From Actinomycetospora lutea (lineage in GTDB: Bacteria; Actinomycetota; Actinomycetes; Mycobacteriales; Pseudonocardiaceae), in contig NZ_JAQZAL010000019.1 of assembly GCF_028737205.1 (NCBI RefSeq), positions 62,001 through 126,000 on the forward strand: a stretch of DNA of 64,000 bases, in the 5' to 3' direction. This document shows, piece by piece, positions 28,097 through 35,951 of this stretch; the stretch's first letter is position 1, and each line of letters begins with the position of its first letter. The position numbers and the translations under genes were made by a program. Under the pieces are notes generated by a model that ran no database searches, had not been told where the DNA came from, and saw only the letters and a list, made by a program, of their open reading frames with translations.

Positions 28097-28717
28097 GTGG
28101 ACACGCGGGTCGCCGAGGGGGTGGACGAGCCCGTCGCCGAGGCGGCCGCTCCCGCGCGGGGTGTCGGCGCCGTCCTGCTCGCCGGGGGCCTGGTCGGCGC
28201 GGTCGTCTCGCTGCTCCTGCTGCGCGACGAGCTCGCGCTGCTCGCCGACCCGACGTTCGTGCCCTCGTGCAGCGTCGACCCGGTGCTGTCCTGCGGCACG
28301 ATCATGAAGACCTGGCAGGCGTCGCTGCTCGGGTTCCCCAACCCGGTGATCGGCCTCGTGACCTTCCCGGTCGCCGCGGCCCTGGGCGCGCTCGTGCTCG
28401 GCGGGGTCGCGCTGCCCCGGTGGACGTGGTGGGGCCTGCAGGCGGGCACGACGCTGGGCCTGCTGTTCGTGCACTGGCTGATCGTCCAGAGCCTCGCGGT
28501 GATCCACGCCCTGTGCCCGTGGTGCATGGTCGCGTGGGTCGCGGTGATCGGCATGTTCTGGGCCGTCACCGTGGCCACCCTGCGCGCCGGGCACCTCGGC
28601 GGCGCCCCGGCGCCGCTGCGCGGGCACGGTTGGGGGCTCGCGGCCTGGTACCTCGCGATCGTCGTCGCGATCGTCGCGACGTTCCCCGCGTGGGCCGCGG
28701 GGCTGGTGGGCCGGTGA
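28097..28717 (+). CDS. Vitamin K epoxide reductase (VKOR) family protein
   Basis: A 206-residue membrane protein with five predicted helices. It has the VKOR loop cysteines C58 and C66 ([10 protein letters not shown]) and the active pair C140-P-W-C143. It should reoxidise a DsbA-like partner by passing electrons to quinone, allowing disulfide formation in exported proteins. A suitable partner is the CPAC protein at 31895-32626. GTG 28097 follows a GGAGGA at longer spacing; GTG 28037 would add 20 residues but lacks a site. It overlaps the copper ATPase start by GTGA, so the two are coupled. Confidence 0.88.
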   Translation: MDTRVAEGVDEPVAEAAAPARGVGAVLLAGGLVGAVVSLLLLRDELALLADPTFVPSCSVDPVLSCGTIMKTWQASLLGFPNPVIGLVTFPVAAALGALVLGGVALPRWTWWGLQAGTTLGLLFVHWLIVQSLAVIHALCPWCMVAWVAVIGMFWAVTVATLRAGHLGGAPAPLRGHGWGLAAWYLAIVVAIVATFPAWAAGLVGR

Positions 28718-30903
28718 GCGCTCCCGCCGCGTCGGTCCTGGATCTGGACATCGGCGGCATGACGTGTGCCGCCTGCGCGGCGCGGATCGAGCGCCGGCTC
28801 AACCGGATCGACGGCGTCGCCGCCACCGTCGACCTCGCGGGGGACAGCGCGCGCGTCGTCATCGACTCGCCGGACGTCACGACGGCGACCGTCGTCGACA
28901 CCGTCGCGACGCTGGGGTACTCGGCGCGGCCCACCCGGCCCGAGGTCGTCGAGGCCGACGACGACGCCGATCTGCGCGACCTCTGGCGCCGCCTGGTCGT
29001 CGCGGCGGCGCTGTTCCTGCCCGTGGCCGACCTCGCGCTCGTGATGACCGCGGTGCCCTCGCTGCGGTTCCCGGGCTGGGAGTGGCTGCTCGCGGTGCTC
29101 GCGGCGCCGGTCGTGGGGTGGTCGGCGTGGCCGCTGCACCGCCGGGCGCTCGCGGGCCTGCGCCACGGCACGACGTCGATGGACACGCTGGTCTCGCTCG
29201 GGATCGTCGCGGCGACCGTGTGGTCGTGCGGCGCCCTGCTCGGCGGGGCCGCGCCCGCGCCGGCGGCGAGCACGTGGGAGCTGCTGCTGCACCCGGCGGG
29301 ACCCGTGTACCTCGAGGTCGCGGCCGGGGTGACGACGTTCGTGCTCGCCGGGCGCTACGTCGAGCGCCGCGCGCGCCGGGCCTCGGGGGACGCGCTGGCG
29401 GCGCTGGCGCGGCTCGCGGCGCGCGACGTGGCGGTGCTCTGCGAGGACGGGACCGAGACGCGGGTGCCGGTGTCGTCCCTCGCCGTCGGGACGCGGTTCG
29501 TCGTGCGGCCCGGCGAGAAGATCGCGGCCGACGGGCGGGTCGTGGCGGGCGGCTCGGCGGTCGACCGCAGCATGCTCACCGGCGAGCCGGTGCCGTCGGA
29601 GGCCGGGGTCGGCGACCGGGTGGTCGGCGGGACGATCGCCGTGTCGGGGCGTCTCGTGGTGGAGGCGACCGCGGTCGGCGAGGCCACGGCGCTGGCCGGC
29701 ATGGTGCGCCTGGTCCGCGACGCGCGCGCCGACAAGGCCGACGTGCAGCGGCTCGTCGACCGCATCTCGGCGTGGTTCGTGCCGGCGGTGGTCGTGCTCG
29801 CGGTGCTGACGGCGGCGGGCTGGTGGCTCGCGGGCGCCGGGGCGGCGGGGGCGTTCGCGCCGGCGCTGGCGGTGCTCGTCATCGCCTGTCCGTGCGCGCT
29901 GGGGCTGGCGACGCCGATGGCGATGGTCGTCGCCTCCGGCCGCGGCGCCCGGCGCGGCATCTTCCTCAAGGGCCACCACGCCCTCGAGACCAGCCGCCGC
30001 GTCGACACCGTCGTGCTCGACAAGACCGGGACGCTGACCACCGGGCGGATGACGGTGGTGTCGGTGCTCGGTCCCGCACCCGTCCTGGAGCGGGCGGCCG
30101 CCGTGGAGCGCGGCTCGGAGCACGCGATCGCCGCGGCGATCGTGGCCGCGGCCGGCGCGCCGGCGGAGCCCGAGGACTTCGTCGCGCTGCCCGGGCTGGG
30201 GGCGCGCGCGGTGGTCGACGGGGTGGCGGTGACGGTGGGCCGGCCGGACCTGGTCGGCGCGGTGCCGGCGTCGCTCGCCGAGGTGTGGGCGGCGGCCGAG
30301 GAGGCCGGGCACACGGTGGTCGCCGTCGGGTGGGACTCCCGCGTGCAGGGCGCCGTCGTGCTCGCCGACGAGGTGGAGCCCAGCGCCGCCCCGGCCGTCG
30401 CGACGTTGCGCAAGGCCGGCCTGCACCCGGTGCTGCTCTCCGGCGACCACGAGCGGGCGGCCCGGCATGTGGCCCACGCGGTGGGGATCGACGAGGTCGT
30501 CGCCGGCGTGCTGCCCGAGGGCAAGCTCGCGTTCCTCGCCGAGCGGCGCGCGTCCGGCGCGGTGGTGGCCATGGTGGGCGACGGTGTCAACGACGGCCCC
30601 GCGCTCGCCGCCGCGGACCTCGGGCTCGCGGTCGGGACGGGCACCGACGTGGCCCTGGACGCCGCCGACGTGATCCTCGTGCGCGACGACCTCACCGCCG
30701 TCCCCGAGGCCCTGGCGCTCGCCCGGGCCACGCACCGCACGATCCGCGTGAACCTCGGCTGGGCGTTCGGTTACAACGTCGCCGCGATCCCGCTCGCCGT
30801 CGCCGGCCTGCTCAACCCCCTGCTCGCCGGGCTCGCGATGGCCCTGTCGTCGCTGCTCGTCGTGACCTCGAGCCTGCGCCTGCCGCGCGCAGCGCCCCGG
30901 TGA
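28714..30903 (+). CDS. copA: Copper-exporting P1B-type ATPase
   Basis: A 729-residue heavy-metal ATPase. An N-terminal metal domain has GMTCAAC (15-21). Then follow the phosphatase TGE (289-291), the membrane CPC (392-394), DKTGT with phosphorylated Asp436, and GDGVND (622-627). Helix features [11 protein letters not shown] and [12 protein letters not shown] carry the Tyr-Asn and Met-Ser-Ser ligands of Cu(I) exporters. It should pump Cu(I) out of the cell. One oddity: the nucleotide-domain motif normally S-E-H-P reads SEHA (His470). It is coupled to VKOR and its last 92 bases overlap the convergent AbiEi-like gene. Confidence 0.92.
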   Translation: MSAPAASVLDLDIGGMTCAACAARIERRLNRIDGVAATVDLAGDSARVVIDSPDVTTATVVDTVATLGYSARPTRPEVVEADDDADLRDLWRRLVVAAALFLPVADLALVMTAVPSLRFPGWEWLLAVLAAPVVGWSAWPLHRRALAGLRHGTTSMDTLVSLGIVAATVWSCGALLGGAAPAPAASTWELLLHPAGPVYLEVAAGVTTFVLAGRYVERRARRASGDALAALARLAARDVAVLCEDGTETRVPVSSLAVGTRFVVRPGEKIAADGRVVAGGSAVDRSMLTGEPVPSEAGVGDRVVGGTIAVSGRLVVEATAVGEATALAGMVRLVRDARADKADVQRLVDRISAWFVPAVVVLAVLTAAGWWLAGAGAAGAFAPALAVLVIACPCALGLATPMAMVVASGRGARRGIFLKGHHALETSRRVDTVVLDKTGTLTTGRMTVVSVLGPAPVLERAAAVERGSEHAIAAAIVAAAGAPAEPEDFVALPGLGARAVVDGVAVTVGRPDLVGAVPASLAEVWAAAEEAGHTVVAVGWDSRVQGAVVLADEVEPSAAPAVATLRKAGLHPVLLSGDHERAARHVAHAVGIDEVVAGVLPEGKLAFLAERRASGAVVAMVGDGVNDGPALAAADLGLAVGTGTDVALDAADVILVRDDLTAVPEALALARATHRTIRVNLGWAFGYNVAAIPLAVAGLLNPLLAGLAMALSSLLVVTSSLRLPRAAPR

Positions 30904-31774
30904 TCATCGCGAGTACGGCCTCGCTGTCGCTCTCGAGGAGGTGCCAGTTCACGCGCAGCACTGTCCAGCCGACGAGCACGAGGGCGTTCTGCCGCTCCTG
31001 GTCGCGCCGGAAGGCCGGCAGGTCGCGGTGGTACGCCCAGCCGTCGACCTCGACGAGCACACGGCTGCCCGGGAAGGCGATGTCGAGCACGGCGACGCCG
31101 TGATCCGGCACCACGACGCGGAGGTCGGCAGCCCAGCCGGTCACTCCCGCCGACCGGAGGAGCGCATGCACGCGTCGCTCGGCCTCGGACCGGGCCCCGC
31201 CGGCCGCGAGGGCGAGCAGGCGGGCGACCGTCCGTGAGCCCGGTCGGCCGAGACGGCTGCGGTGCGCGCTCCGGAGGGCCTCGAGCGTCACGCGCTCGCT
31301 CAGCAGCGCGCGGTCCATCAGCTCGGCGCCGCGGCGCAGGCCGAGCTCGGCGGCGGCGTCGACCACGGCGTACGCCTTCGACACCACCGGAACCCCGTCG
31401 ACGGTGCTGCGCCTGCCGGGAAGCCGCCGGCGCACCGCCACCACGCCGCCGCGCGACCGGACGCGCCGGCTCGGGGGGACCGCGAAGCGTAGAACGTCCG
31501 GCGGTTCGTCGACCAGACGCCACCACCAGGTCGCGCCGACGCCGATCAGGGTCGCCGAGGGCCCCAACCACAGGGAGGCGCCCCGCAGGCGCGCTCGGGG
31601 GCCGAAGGCGTGCGACGCCGACAGGTAGACGCGGGGCCACAGGAGCGTCCAGAGGCCGCGGGCGAGACGGTGCTTGATCGCCGCGCGGGAGAGGCCGCAG
31701 GCAAGCGCCTGGGCCCGGGTGACGACGCCGTCCTGGCGGCGTAGCAGGGCGGCGAGGTCGTTCTCGGTGTCCAC
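30812..31774 (-). CDS. AbiEi-type HTH plus DUF559/Vsr-like nuclease-fold protein
   Basis: A 320-residue protein common in actinobacteria. The N-terminus (about 1-50) is an AbiEi antitoxin-like winged helix ([39 protein letters not shown]). The C-terminus (about 195-290) is a PD-(D/E)xK type domain: [21 protein letters not shown] then [15 protein letters not shown], with Asp and Glu/Asp in place. It may bind and cut DNA or regulate transcription; the real role is unknown. GTG 31774 is my choice because family members begin near DLAALLRRQ; a GTG at 31876 would extend it. The 3-prime end overlaps copA by 92 bases. Confidence 0.75.
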   Translation of the reverse strand: MDTENDLAALLRRQDGVVTRAQALACGLSRAAIKHRLARGLWTLLWPRVYLSASHAFGPRARLRGASLWLGPSATLIGVGATWWWRLVDEPPDVLRFAVPPSRRVRSRGGVVAVRRRLPGRRSTVDGVPVVSKAYAVVDAAAELGLRRGAELMDRALLSERVTLEALRSAHRSRLGRPGSRTVARLLALAAGGARSEAERRVHALLRSAGVTGWAADLRVVVPDHGVAVLDIAFPGSRVLVEVDGWAYHRDLPAFRRDQERQNALVLVGWTVLRVNWHLLESDSEAVLAMITGALRAAGAGSRSRRAATTGPSRARRAGG

Positions 31775-31894
31775 ACGGGGTTCGACGCAGCGCCCCGTGC
31801 CGCGGATCCGCCCGATCTCGGTCCGTGATCGCTCCGGGTGCTCCTCCGGGGCGATGAGGTCGACCCGTCGGAGCACCCGGGCGAATCATGGGCC

Positions 31895-32626
31895 TCAGCC
31901 GGCGAGCGCCTGCTCCAGCTCCGGCGAGCCCGGCTCCACGAGGCGGCCGTCGAGCACGACGGTCGGGGTGCCGAACGAGCCCTGGTCCTGCAGCGCCGGG
32001 TCGTTCGAGGCGTCGTGGAAGTTCAGCGCGATCTCGCCGACGTGGCGGCCGGCGGTGACGCAGTCGGCGTAGCCCGGGCCGGCGCCGGCTCGCCGGCCGA
32101 GGTCGACGAGCTGCGCGGTGTCGTAGCCGCGCGCGCCCTCGGGCGGCTGGGCGGCGTAGAGGCTGGTGTGCACCGCGGGGAACGCGCCGTTGTCGGCCGC
32201 GCACATCATCGCGTTGCCGGCCGCCGAGGAGTAGCCGGGCGGGGTCGAGCGCTGCTCGAGCAGGTTGACGAGGTGGTAGCGGACCTGCAGGCGCCCGGCC
32301 GCCACGGCCTGGGCGATGCGGTCGCCCTCGCGCTGCTCGAAGGCCTGGCAGGCGGGGCAGAGCGCGTCCTCGTAGAGGTCGAGGGTGTGGGGCGCGGGTC
32401 CGCCTGCGGTGACGACGCCCTCGTCGACGGCCGTCGCGTACTGCGCGGGAGCGGGGGTGTCGGGGATCGCGGCGCCCTGCCCGCCGCCCGAGGAGCCGTT
32501 GCCCGACAGCAGTACGCCGCCGAACACCACGGCCGCGACCAGCACCACGACGGCGACCGCCACGATCGTGGGCGTCCGGGACGTCGTGCGCTTCACCGGC
32601 GCGGGGCGCTTCGGGCGCGTGGCCAT
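31895..32626 (-). CDS. Membrane-anchored DsbA-like thiol oxidoreductase
   Basis: A 243-residue protein with one N-terminal anchor helix (20-41), a Gly/Ser/Pro linker and a thioredoxin-fold DsbA domain. The active site is C90-P-A-C93 (YEDALCPACQAFEQ) and the cis-Pro loop is SFGTPTVVLDG. It should oxidise cysteines of exported proteins and be reoxidised by VKOR encoded at 28097. ATG 32626 has AGGAGG eight bases upstream. It stands on the minus strand downstream of the SigC-like/anti-sigma genes and may share their transcript (82-base gap). Confidence 0.85.
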   Translation of the reverse strand: MATRPKRPAPVKRTTSRTPTIVAVAVVVLVAAVVFGGVLLSGNGSSGGGQGAAIPDTPAPAQYATAVDEGVVTAGGPAPHTLDLYEDALCPACQAFEQREGDRIAQAVAAGRLQVRYHLVNLLEQRSTPPGYSSAAGNAMMCAADNGAFPAVHTSLYAAQPPEGARGYDTAQLVDLGRRAGAGPGYADCVTAGRHVGEIALNFHDASNDPALQDQGSFGTPTVVLDGRLVEPGSPELEQALAG

Positions 32627-32708
32627 CCGGGGGTCCTCCTCGTCGTCGGGGCGTCGGCGGGTGTGCGGCGCCGCGGGTTCAGGTCGTGCGGCGGGTGCGC
32701 ACGGTTCC

Positions 32709-33347
32709 TCACCGGCCGCGGGCGAGGTCGGCGAGCATCCGGTTCCAGGCGGCGAGCTCGGCGTCGCCGTCGCGGTCGGCGTGCCGGTCGCGGCGGGTGG
32801 CGTCCCGGCCGTCGGCGCGTGGAAGGGCATCGACGCGAGCAGCATCGCCAGCCGTCGTGCGCCACGACAGCGTGACCCGGCACAGGGTGGCCACCACGCC
32901 CGCGAGGACGGCGGCGACGAGGAACCCGGCGGGCTCCTCCAGGGCGCCCGCCGAGACGAGGAACGCGTCGGGGGTGGTGAGGATGCGCGGGTCGCTGCCG
33001 GTGCCCACCAGCACCGTGAGCACGGCGGCGGCCAGCGCGCCGACGGCCCACACGGCGGCCGCGGCGCCCGCCCGGCACACCGTCGCGTAGGCCGGCGCGC
33101 CGAGCGCGGTGTCGCGCGACGGCCGCGCGACGAGCGCGCCCACGAGCCCGCCGACGGTCGCGCCCGCCGCCAGCAGGACGACCAGGCGCGCGAGGGCCGT
33201 CGCGACCGTGACCGCGACCGGCGGGGCGGTGACGCCGAGCAGCGTCGCGGGCAGGTCGCCGCGGAGGAGCGCGACCACGGCGCCGACGCCGACGACGCCC
33301 AGGCAGCCGAGGAGGACGGTCCGACGGTCAGGCGACGTCGGACTCAC
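32709..33347 (-). CDS. Four-helix membrane protein resembling the N-terminal part of CopD-type copper proteins
   Basis: A 212-residue membrane protein with helices at about 13-30, 50-80, 97-122 and 140-165. The LARLVVLLAAGATVGGLVGA and VCRAGAAAAVWAVGALAAAV helices resemble the start of the large CopD/CtaG-type fused copper proteins of actinobacteria. Those proteins exceed 600 residues, so this would be a short form or remnant. The tail is hydrophilic. The GTG start at 33347 lies 20 bases inside the anti-sigma gene and has GGGAG too close to it, so the start is uncertain. Confidence 0.5.
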   Translation of the reverse strand: MSPTSPDRRTVLLGCLGVVGVGAVVALLRGDLPATLLGVTAPPVAVTVATALARLVVLLAAGATVGGLVGALVARPSRDTALGAPAYATVCRAGAAAAVWAVGALAAAVLTVLVGTGSDPRILTTPDAFLVSAGALEEPAGFLVAAVLAGVVATLCRVTLSWRTTAGDAARVDALPRADGRDATRRDRHADRDGDAELAAWNRMLADLARGR

Positions 33348-34113
33348 GCTCCCAGCCGGTCGGGGCGGCGGCTCGGAGGCCCTCGGGCGCGGCGCCGTGC
33401 TCGGTGGGCCGGGAGCGCCACCGCGCGCCCGGCGAGGGGCCGGCGCCGGGGCGCGGGGTGGTGCGCACGACGGCGAGCCCCAGCAGGAAGCCCGCGACGA
33501 GGACGAGGTGCGCGGCGACGCGGGCGGGCTCGACACGCCCGGCGACGAGGTCGACGCCCGACAGCACGGCGAGCACCGCGATGAACGCGCCGAGCACGGG
33601 CATCAGCCCCGCGAGGTGGCGGCTCCAGATCGCCCCGGCGACGAAGGCGACGCCGAGCGCGAGGTTCCACGCCGCGCTCTCGTGCGCCGCGTGGGCCATA
33701 CCCGCGCCGAGCAGCACGAGCGGGTCGTCGCCGTGACCGGCGTGGGTCGCCGCCCCCAGCAGCCCGACCAGCCCGAGCACGGCCTGCGCGAGCCCCGCGG
33801 CGGCCAGGCCCGCGCGGGCCGTCACGCCCCACCAGCGCGCCCGCAGACCGGGGGCGGCGCCGACGACCCGGTCGACGAGGTCGGGGCCGCCGACCACCAC
33901 CCCGGTGCGGGCGCGGCGCGTCACGGCCTCCGCGTCCCGGCGCCAGGCCCGGCAGGCCGCGCAGCCGGCGAGGTGCGCGTCGACGCGCGCCGACTCGGCG
34001 GCGCCGGCCTCGCCGTCGAGCGCCGCCGACACCGCCTCGCGGCACACGTCGCAGTCGCTGGAGCCGGCCATGCCCTGCTGGTCGCCGCGCGGGCGCCCGG
34101 AGTTCCCGGTCAT
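33328..34113 (-). CDS. Zinc-finger anti-sigma factor-like membrane protein
   Basis: A 261-residue protein. Residues 20-56 form a zf-HC2 anti-sigma domain: CDVCREAVSAALDGEAG, then VDAHLAGCAACRAW with the H-x3-C-x2-C zinc motif. After it come about five membrane helices (from 96 on), with several His residues in the loop THAGHGDDP and MAHAAHESA. It should hold the SigC-like factor encoded just upstream and release it upon a membrane or metal signal. Start is ATG 34113; ATG 34071 is an alternative lying just after the repeat with a GGGAAC box. The stop is 20 bases beyond the start of the CopD-like gene. Confidence 0.8.
   Translation of the reverse strand: MTGNSGRPRGDQQGMAGSSDCDVCREAVSAALDGEAGAAESARVDAHLAGCAACRAWRRDAEAVTRRARTGVVVGGPDLVDRVVGAAPGLRARWWGVTARAGLAAAGLAQAVLGLVGLLGAATHAGHGDDPLVLLGAGMAHAAHESAAWNLALGVAFVAGAIWSRHLAGLMPVLGAFIAVLAVLSGVDLVAGRVEPARVAAHLVLVAGFLLGLAVVRTTPRPGAGPSPGARWRSRPTEHGAAPEGLRAAAPTGWERESDVA
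34079..34109. repeat. 31-base repeat, copy B (start of anti-sigma gene)
   Basis: This stretch matches bases 34730-34760 at 28 of 31 positions in the same orientation; the differences are at positions 7, 15 and 16. On the minus strand it holds GGGAAC (34108-34103) within a near-palindrome CCGGGAACTCCGGG. It overlaps the first codons of the anti-sigma gene. Confidence 0.75.
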
Positions 34114-34147
34114 CTCGGGTCGAGCTCCGCTCCGCTTCGTCTCCCGC

Positions 34148-34699
34148 TCACCCCGACCGGCGCTGCGCGCCCGGCTCCCCCAGGGCGTCGACGAGGTCGG
34201 CGCGGGCCCGGGCGACGCGCGAGCGGATGGTCCCGATCGGGCAGCGGCACACCGCGGCGGCGTCCTCGTAGCTCAGCCCGATCAGCTGGGTGAGGACGAA
34301 CGCCTCGCGGCGGTCGGCGTCCAGGGCGGCCAGCGCGTCGCGGACCGCCGCGGACTCCGCCGGGTCGGGCTGCGGGGCGCGGCCCAGCGGGCGGTCGTCC
34401 TCGGCGGGCTCGGCGGGCGCGACCGGCCGGCGGGCGCGCCGGCGCAGGTGGTCGGCGGCGACCCGCCGGGCGATCGAGAGCAGCCAGCTGCGGGCGGGCG
34501 CGTCCCCCCGGTAGCGCCGCAGCGACCCGAGCGCGCGCTCGTAGGTCTCCTGGGCGAGCTCCTCGGCGACGCCCGGGTCGGCGAGGTGGCCGAGCAGCCG
34601 CCAGACCTGGTGCTGGGTGGCGGCGACGAACTCGCCGGCCGCGGTGCGGTCACCCTCGCGGGCGCGCAGCGCCAGCGCGGTGATCCTCGCGTCGTCCAC
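34148..34699 (-). CDS. sigC: ECF sigma factor, SigC-like
   Basis: A 183-residue sigma-70 family protein. Region 2 includes VWRLLGHLADPGVAEELAQET and region 4 ends with LIGLSYEDAAAVCRCPIGTI followed by RSRVARARADLV. Its sequence closely follows M. tuberculosis SigC as I remember it (TALAL start, ATQ-x-VWR, [20 protein letters not shown]). In mycobacteria SigC is linked to copper handling, which fits this copper-rich island. GTG 34699 has AAGGAG eight bases before it. It is the first gene of the minus-strand run sigC, anti-sigma, CopD-like, DsbA-like. Confidence 0.85.
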   Translation of the reverse strand: MDDARITALALRAREGDRTAAGEFVAATQHQVWRLLGHLADPGVAEELAQETYERALGSLRRYRGDAPARSWLLSIARRVAADHLRRRARRPVAPAEPAEDDRPLGRAPQPDPAESAAVRDALAALDADRREAFVLTQLIGLSYEDAAAVCRCPIGTIRSRVARARADLVDALGEPGAQRRSG

Positions 34700-35008
34700 C
34701 CCGGCTGCTCCTTCGTCGTCCCACGCACGTGGTCGTCGCGCGGCGGCCCGGAGTTCCCGGCCGTGACCGTTGCGACAACCGGGCTCCGCGACCGTCCCCG
34801 CGGCGCCTACCGTGCTGCTCCGACGGTAGGCCCCCGGGCTCGTCGACCACCGAGGAGCCCTGCCTGAGAAGGAGCGGGCGCGCACCTGAGAACGCTGCGC
34901 CGACCGGGCACATCGGACCCGCGCGGCGAGGTGAGCGGTGTGCGGCCGGGTCCGACCGCCGTACCGTCCCCGCAGGTCGCAGGACAGCCACGCCCCCCGG
35001 AGGACCCC
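34700..35008. promoter_or_regulatory. Divergent spacer between sigC and the Cys-rich small gene
   Basis: This 309-base stretch has no good coding frame. It holds repeat copy A (34730-34760), which on the minus strand places GGGAAC at 34759-34754, about 35 bases before a plausible sigC transcript start, and the ribosome site AAGGAG for sigC. On the plus strand CGGAGGA lies before ATG 35009. Confidence 0.5.
34730..34760. repeat. 31-base repeat, copy A (upstream of sigC)
   Basis: Partner of copy B at 34079-34109 (28 of 31 identical). It lies 31-61 bases upstream of the sigC start codon. On the sense strand of sigC it carries GGGAAC followed by a GC-rich 16-base spacer and ACGACC. Either an autoregulated ECF promoter or a regulator site would explain it. 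Confidence 0.75.
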
Positions 35009-35245
35009 ATGACCGACCACGAGCCGCTGCCGACCGACGGCCTGCAGCACGTCGCGACCTTCTGCGGCCAGTGCTCGTGCGGCTGCCCGGAGCTCTACGT
35101 CGACCCGGCCGCCGACGACGACGGCCGCGTGGTCATCACCGACGACTTCGGCCGGTCCATCCGGATGAGCCTCGCGCAGCTCGCCGTCATCGTCGACGAC
35201 GCCCGCGCGGGTGTGCTCGACGAGCTCCTCGCGGGTTCTCGGTGA
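35009..35245 (+). CDS. Small Cys-rich protein with CxxCxCxC motif
   Basis: A 78-residue soluble protein. The core is FCGQCSCGCPELYVD (four Cys near 20-27), followed by RVVITDDFGRSIRMSLAQL. The clustered cysteines suggest metal binding, and the neighbours suggest copper or zinc. The family is widespread in actinobacteria in my recollection but has no known role. CCGGAGGACCCC gives a strong ribosome site. The next gene starts inside its stop (GTGA), so it is coupled to the DUF5134 membrane protein. Confidence 0.75.
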   Translation: MTDHEPLPTDGLQHVATFCGQCSCGCPELYVDPAADDDGRVVITDDFGRSIRMSLAQLAVIVDDARAGVLDELLAGSR

Positions 35246-35919
35246 GCCTCCCCCCGTCGGTCGCGGGCTTCCTCGCCGCGGTCTTCCTGGCCGCCGCGGC
35301 GCTGTGCGTGGCGAGCCTGTGGCGACGCCGGGGGCGCCACGAGCGCGCCGCCGCGGCATCCGAGACGAACCACGTCGTCATGGGCGTCGGGATGGCGGCG
35401 ATGGTGCTGCCCGCGACGGCCGACCTCGTCGCGCCGGTCGCGGGCGCGGTGGTGTTCGGCGCGCTGGGCGCGGTGTGGGCGGTGCGCCTGGTGACGCTGC
35501 GCGCGCAGGGTCGTCCGCTGGGCTCGGCGATCGGCGGCGACCGCTGCGCGGCCCACCCGACCCACCTGCTGCTGAGCAACGCGGCCATGGCCGTCATGTA
35601 CGTCGCGATGGTCCCGGCCGGCGTCGCGACGGCGGGCATGGACGGGGGCGCGCACGCCGGGCACGGCGGCGGCGCCTCCTCGCCGCTGGCGCTGCAGGCC
35701 GTCTCCTTCGCGCTGGCGATCTACCTGATCCTGCACACCGTGCTGACCGTCGGCACGGTCCTGCGCCCCGCGGCGACGGTCACCGTCACGGCCGGCGGCG
35801 GGGGTGCGTCCGTGGGGCTCGGCACCCGCGTCGGGCGCGTGGTCGAGACCCCCGCCGTGCAGCTCGGCTGCCAGGCCGTTACCGGGGCCGGGATGGCCCT
35901 GATGCTGCTCGTGCACTGA
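35242..35919 (+). CDS. DUF5134 family membrane protein
   Basis: A 225-residue protein with about six membrane helices. The order of helices and the motifs ETNHVVMGVGMAAMVLPA, HLLLSNAAMAVMYVAM and a His/Gly/Met-rich loop (MDGGAHAGHGGG) fit the DUF5134 family, which often lies beside PepSY and copper genes. The His/Met loop may bind copper. GTG 35242 overlaps the upstream stop by four bases. The PepSY gene follows after 32 bases. Confidence 0.75.
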   Translation: MSLPPSVAGFLAAVFLAAAALCVASLWRRRGRHERAAAASETNHVVMGVGMAAMVLPATADLVAPVAGAVVFGALGAVWAVRLVTLRAQGRPLGSAIGGDRCAAHPTHLLLSNAAMAVMYVAMVPAGVATAGMDGGAHAGHGGGASSPLALQAVSFALAIYLILHTVLTVGTVLRPAATVTVTAGGGGASVGLGTRVGRVVETPAVQLGCQAVTGAGMALMLLVH

Positions 35920-35951
35920 GAAATCCCCGGCTCCCCCAGGAAGGGCTCCCC

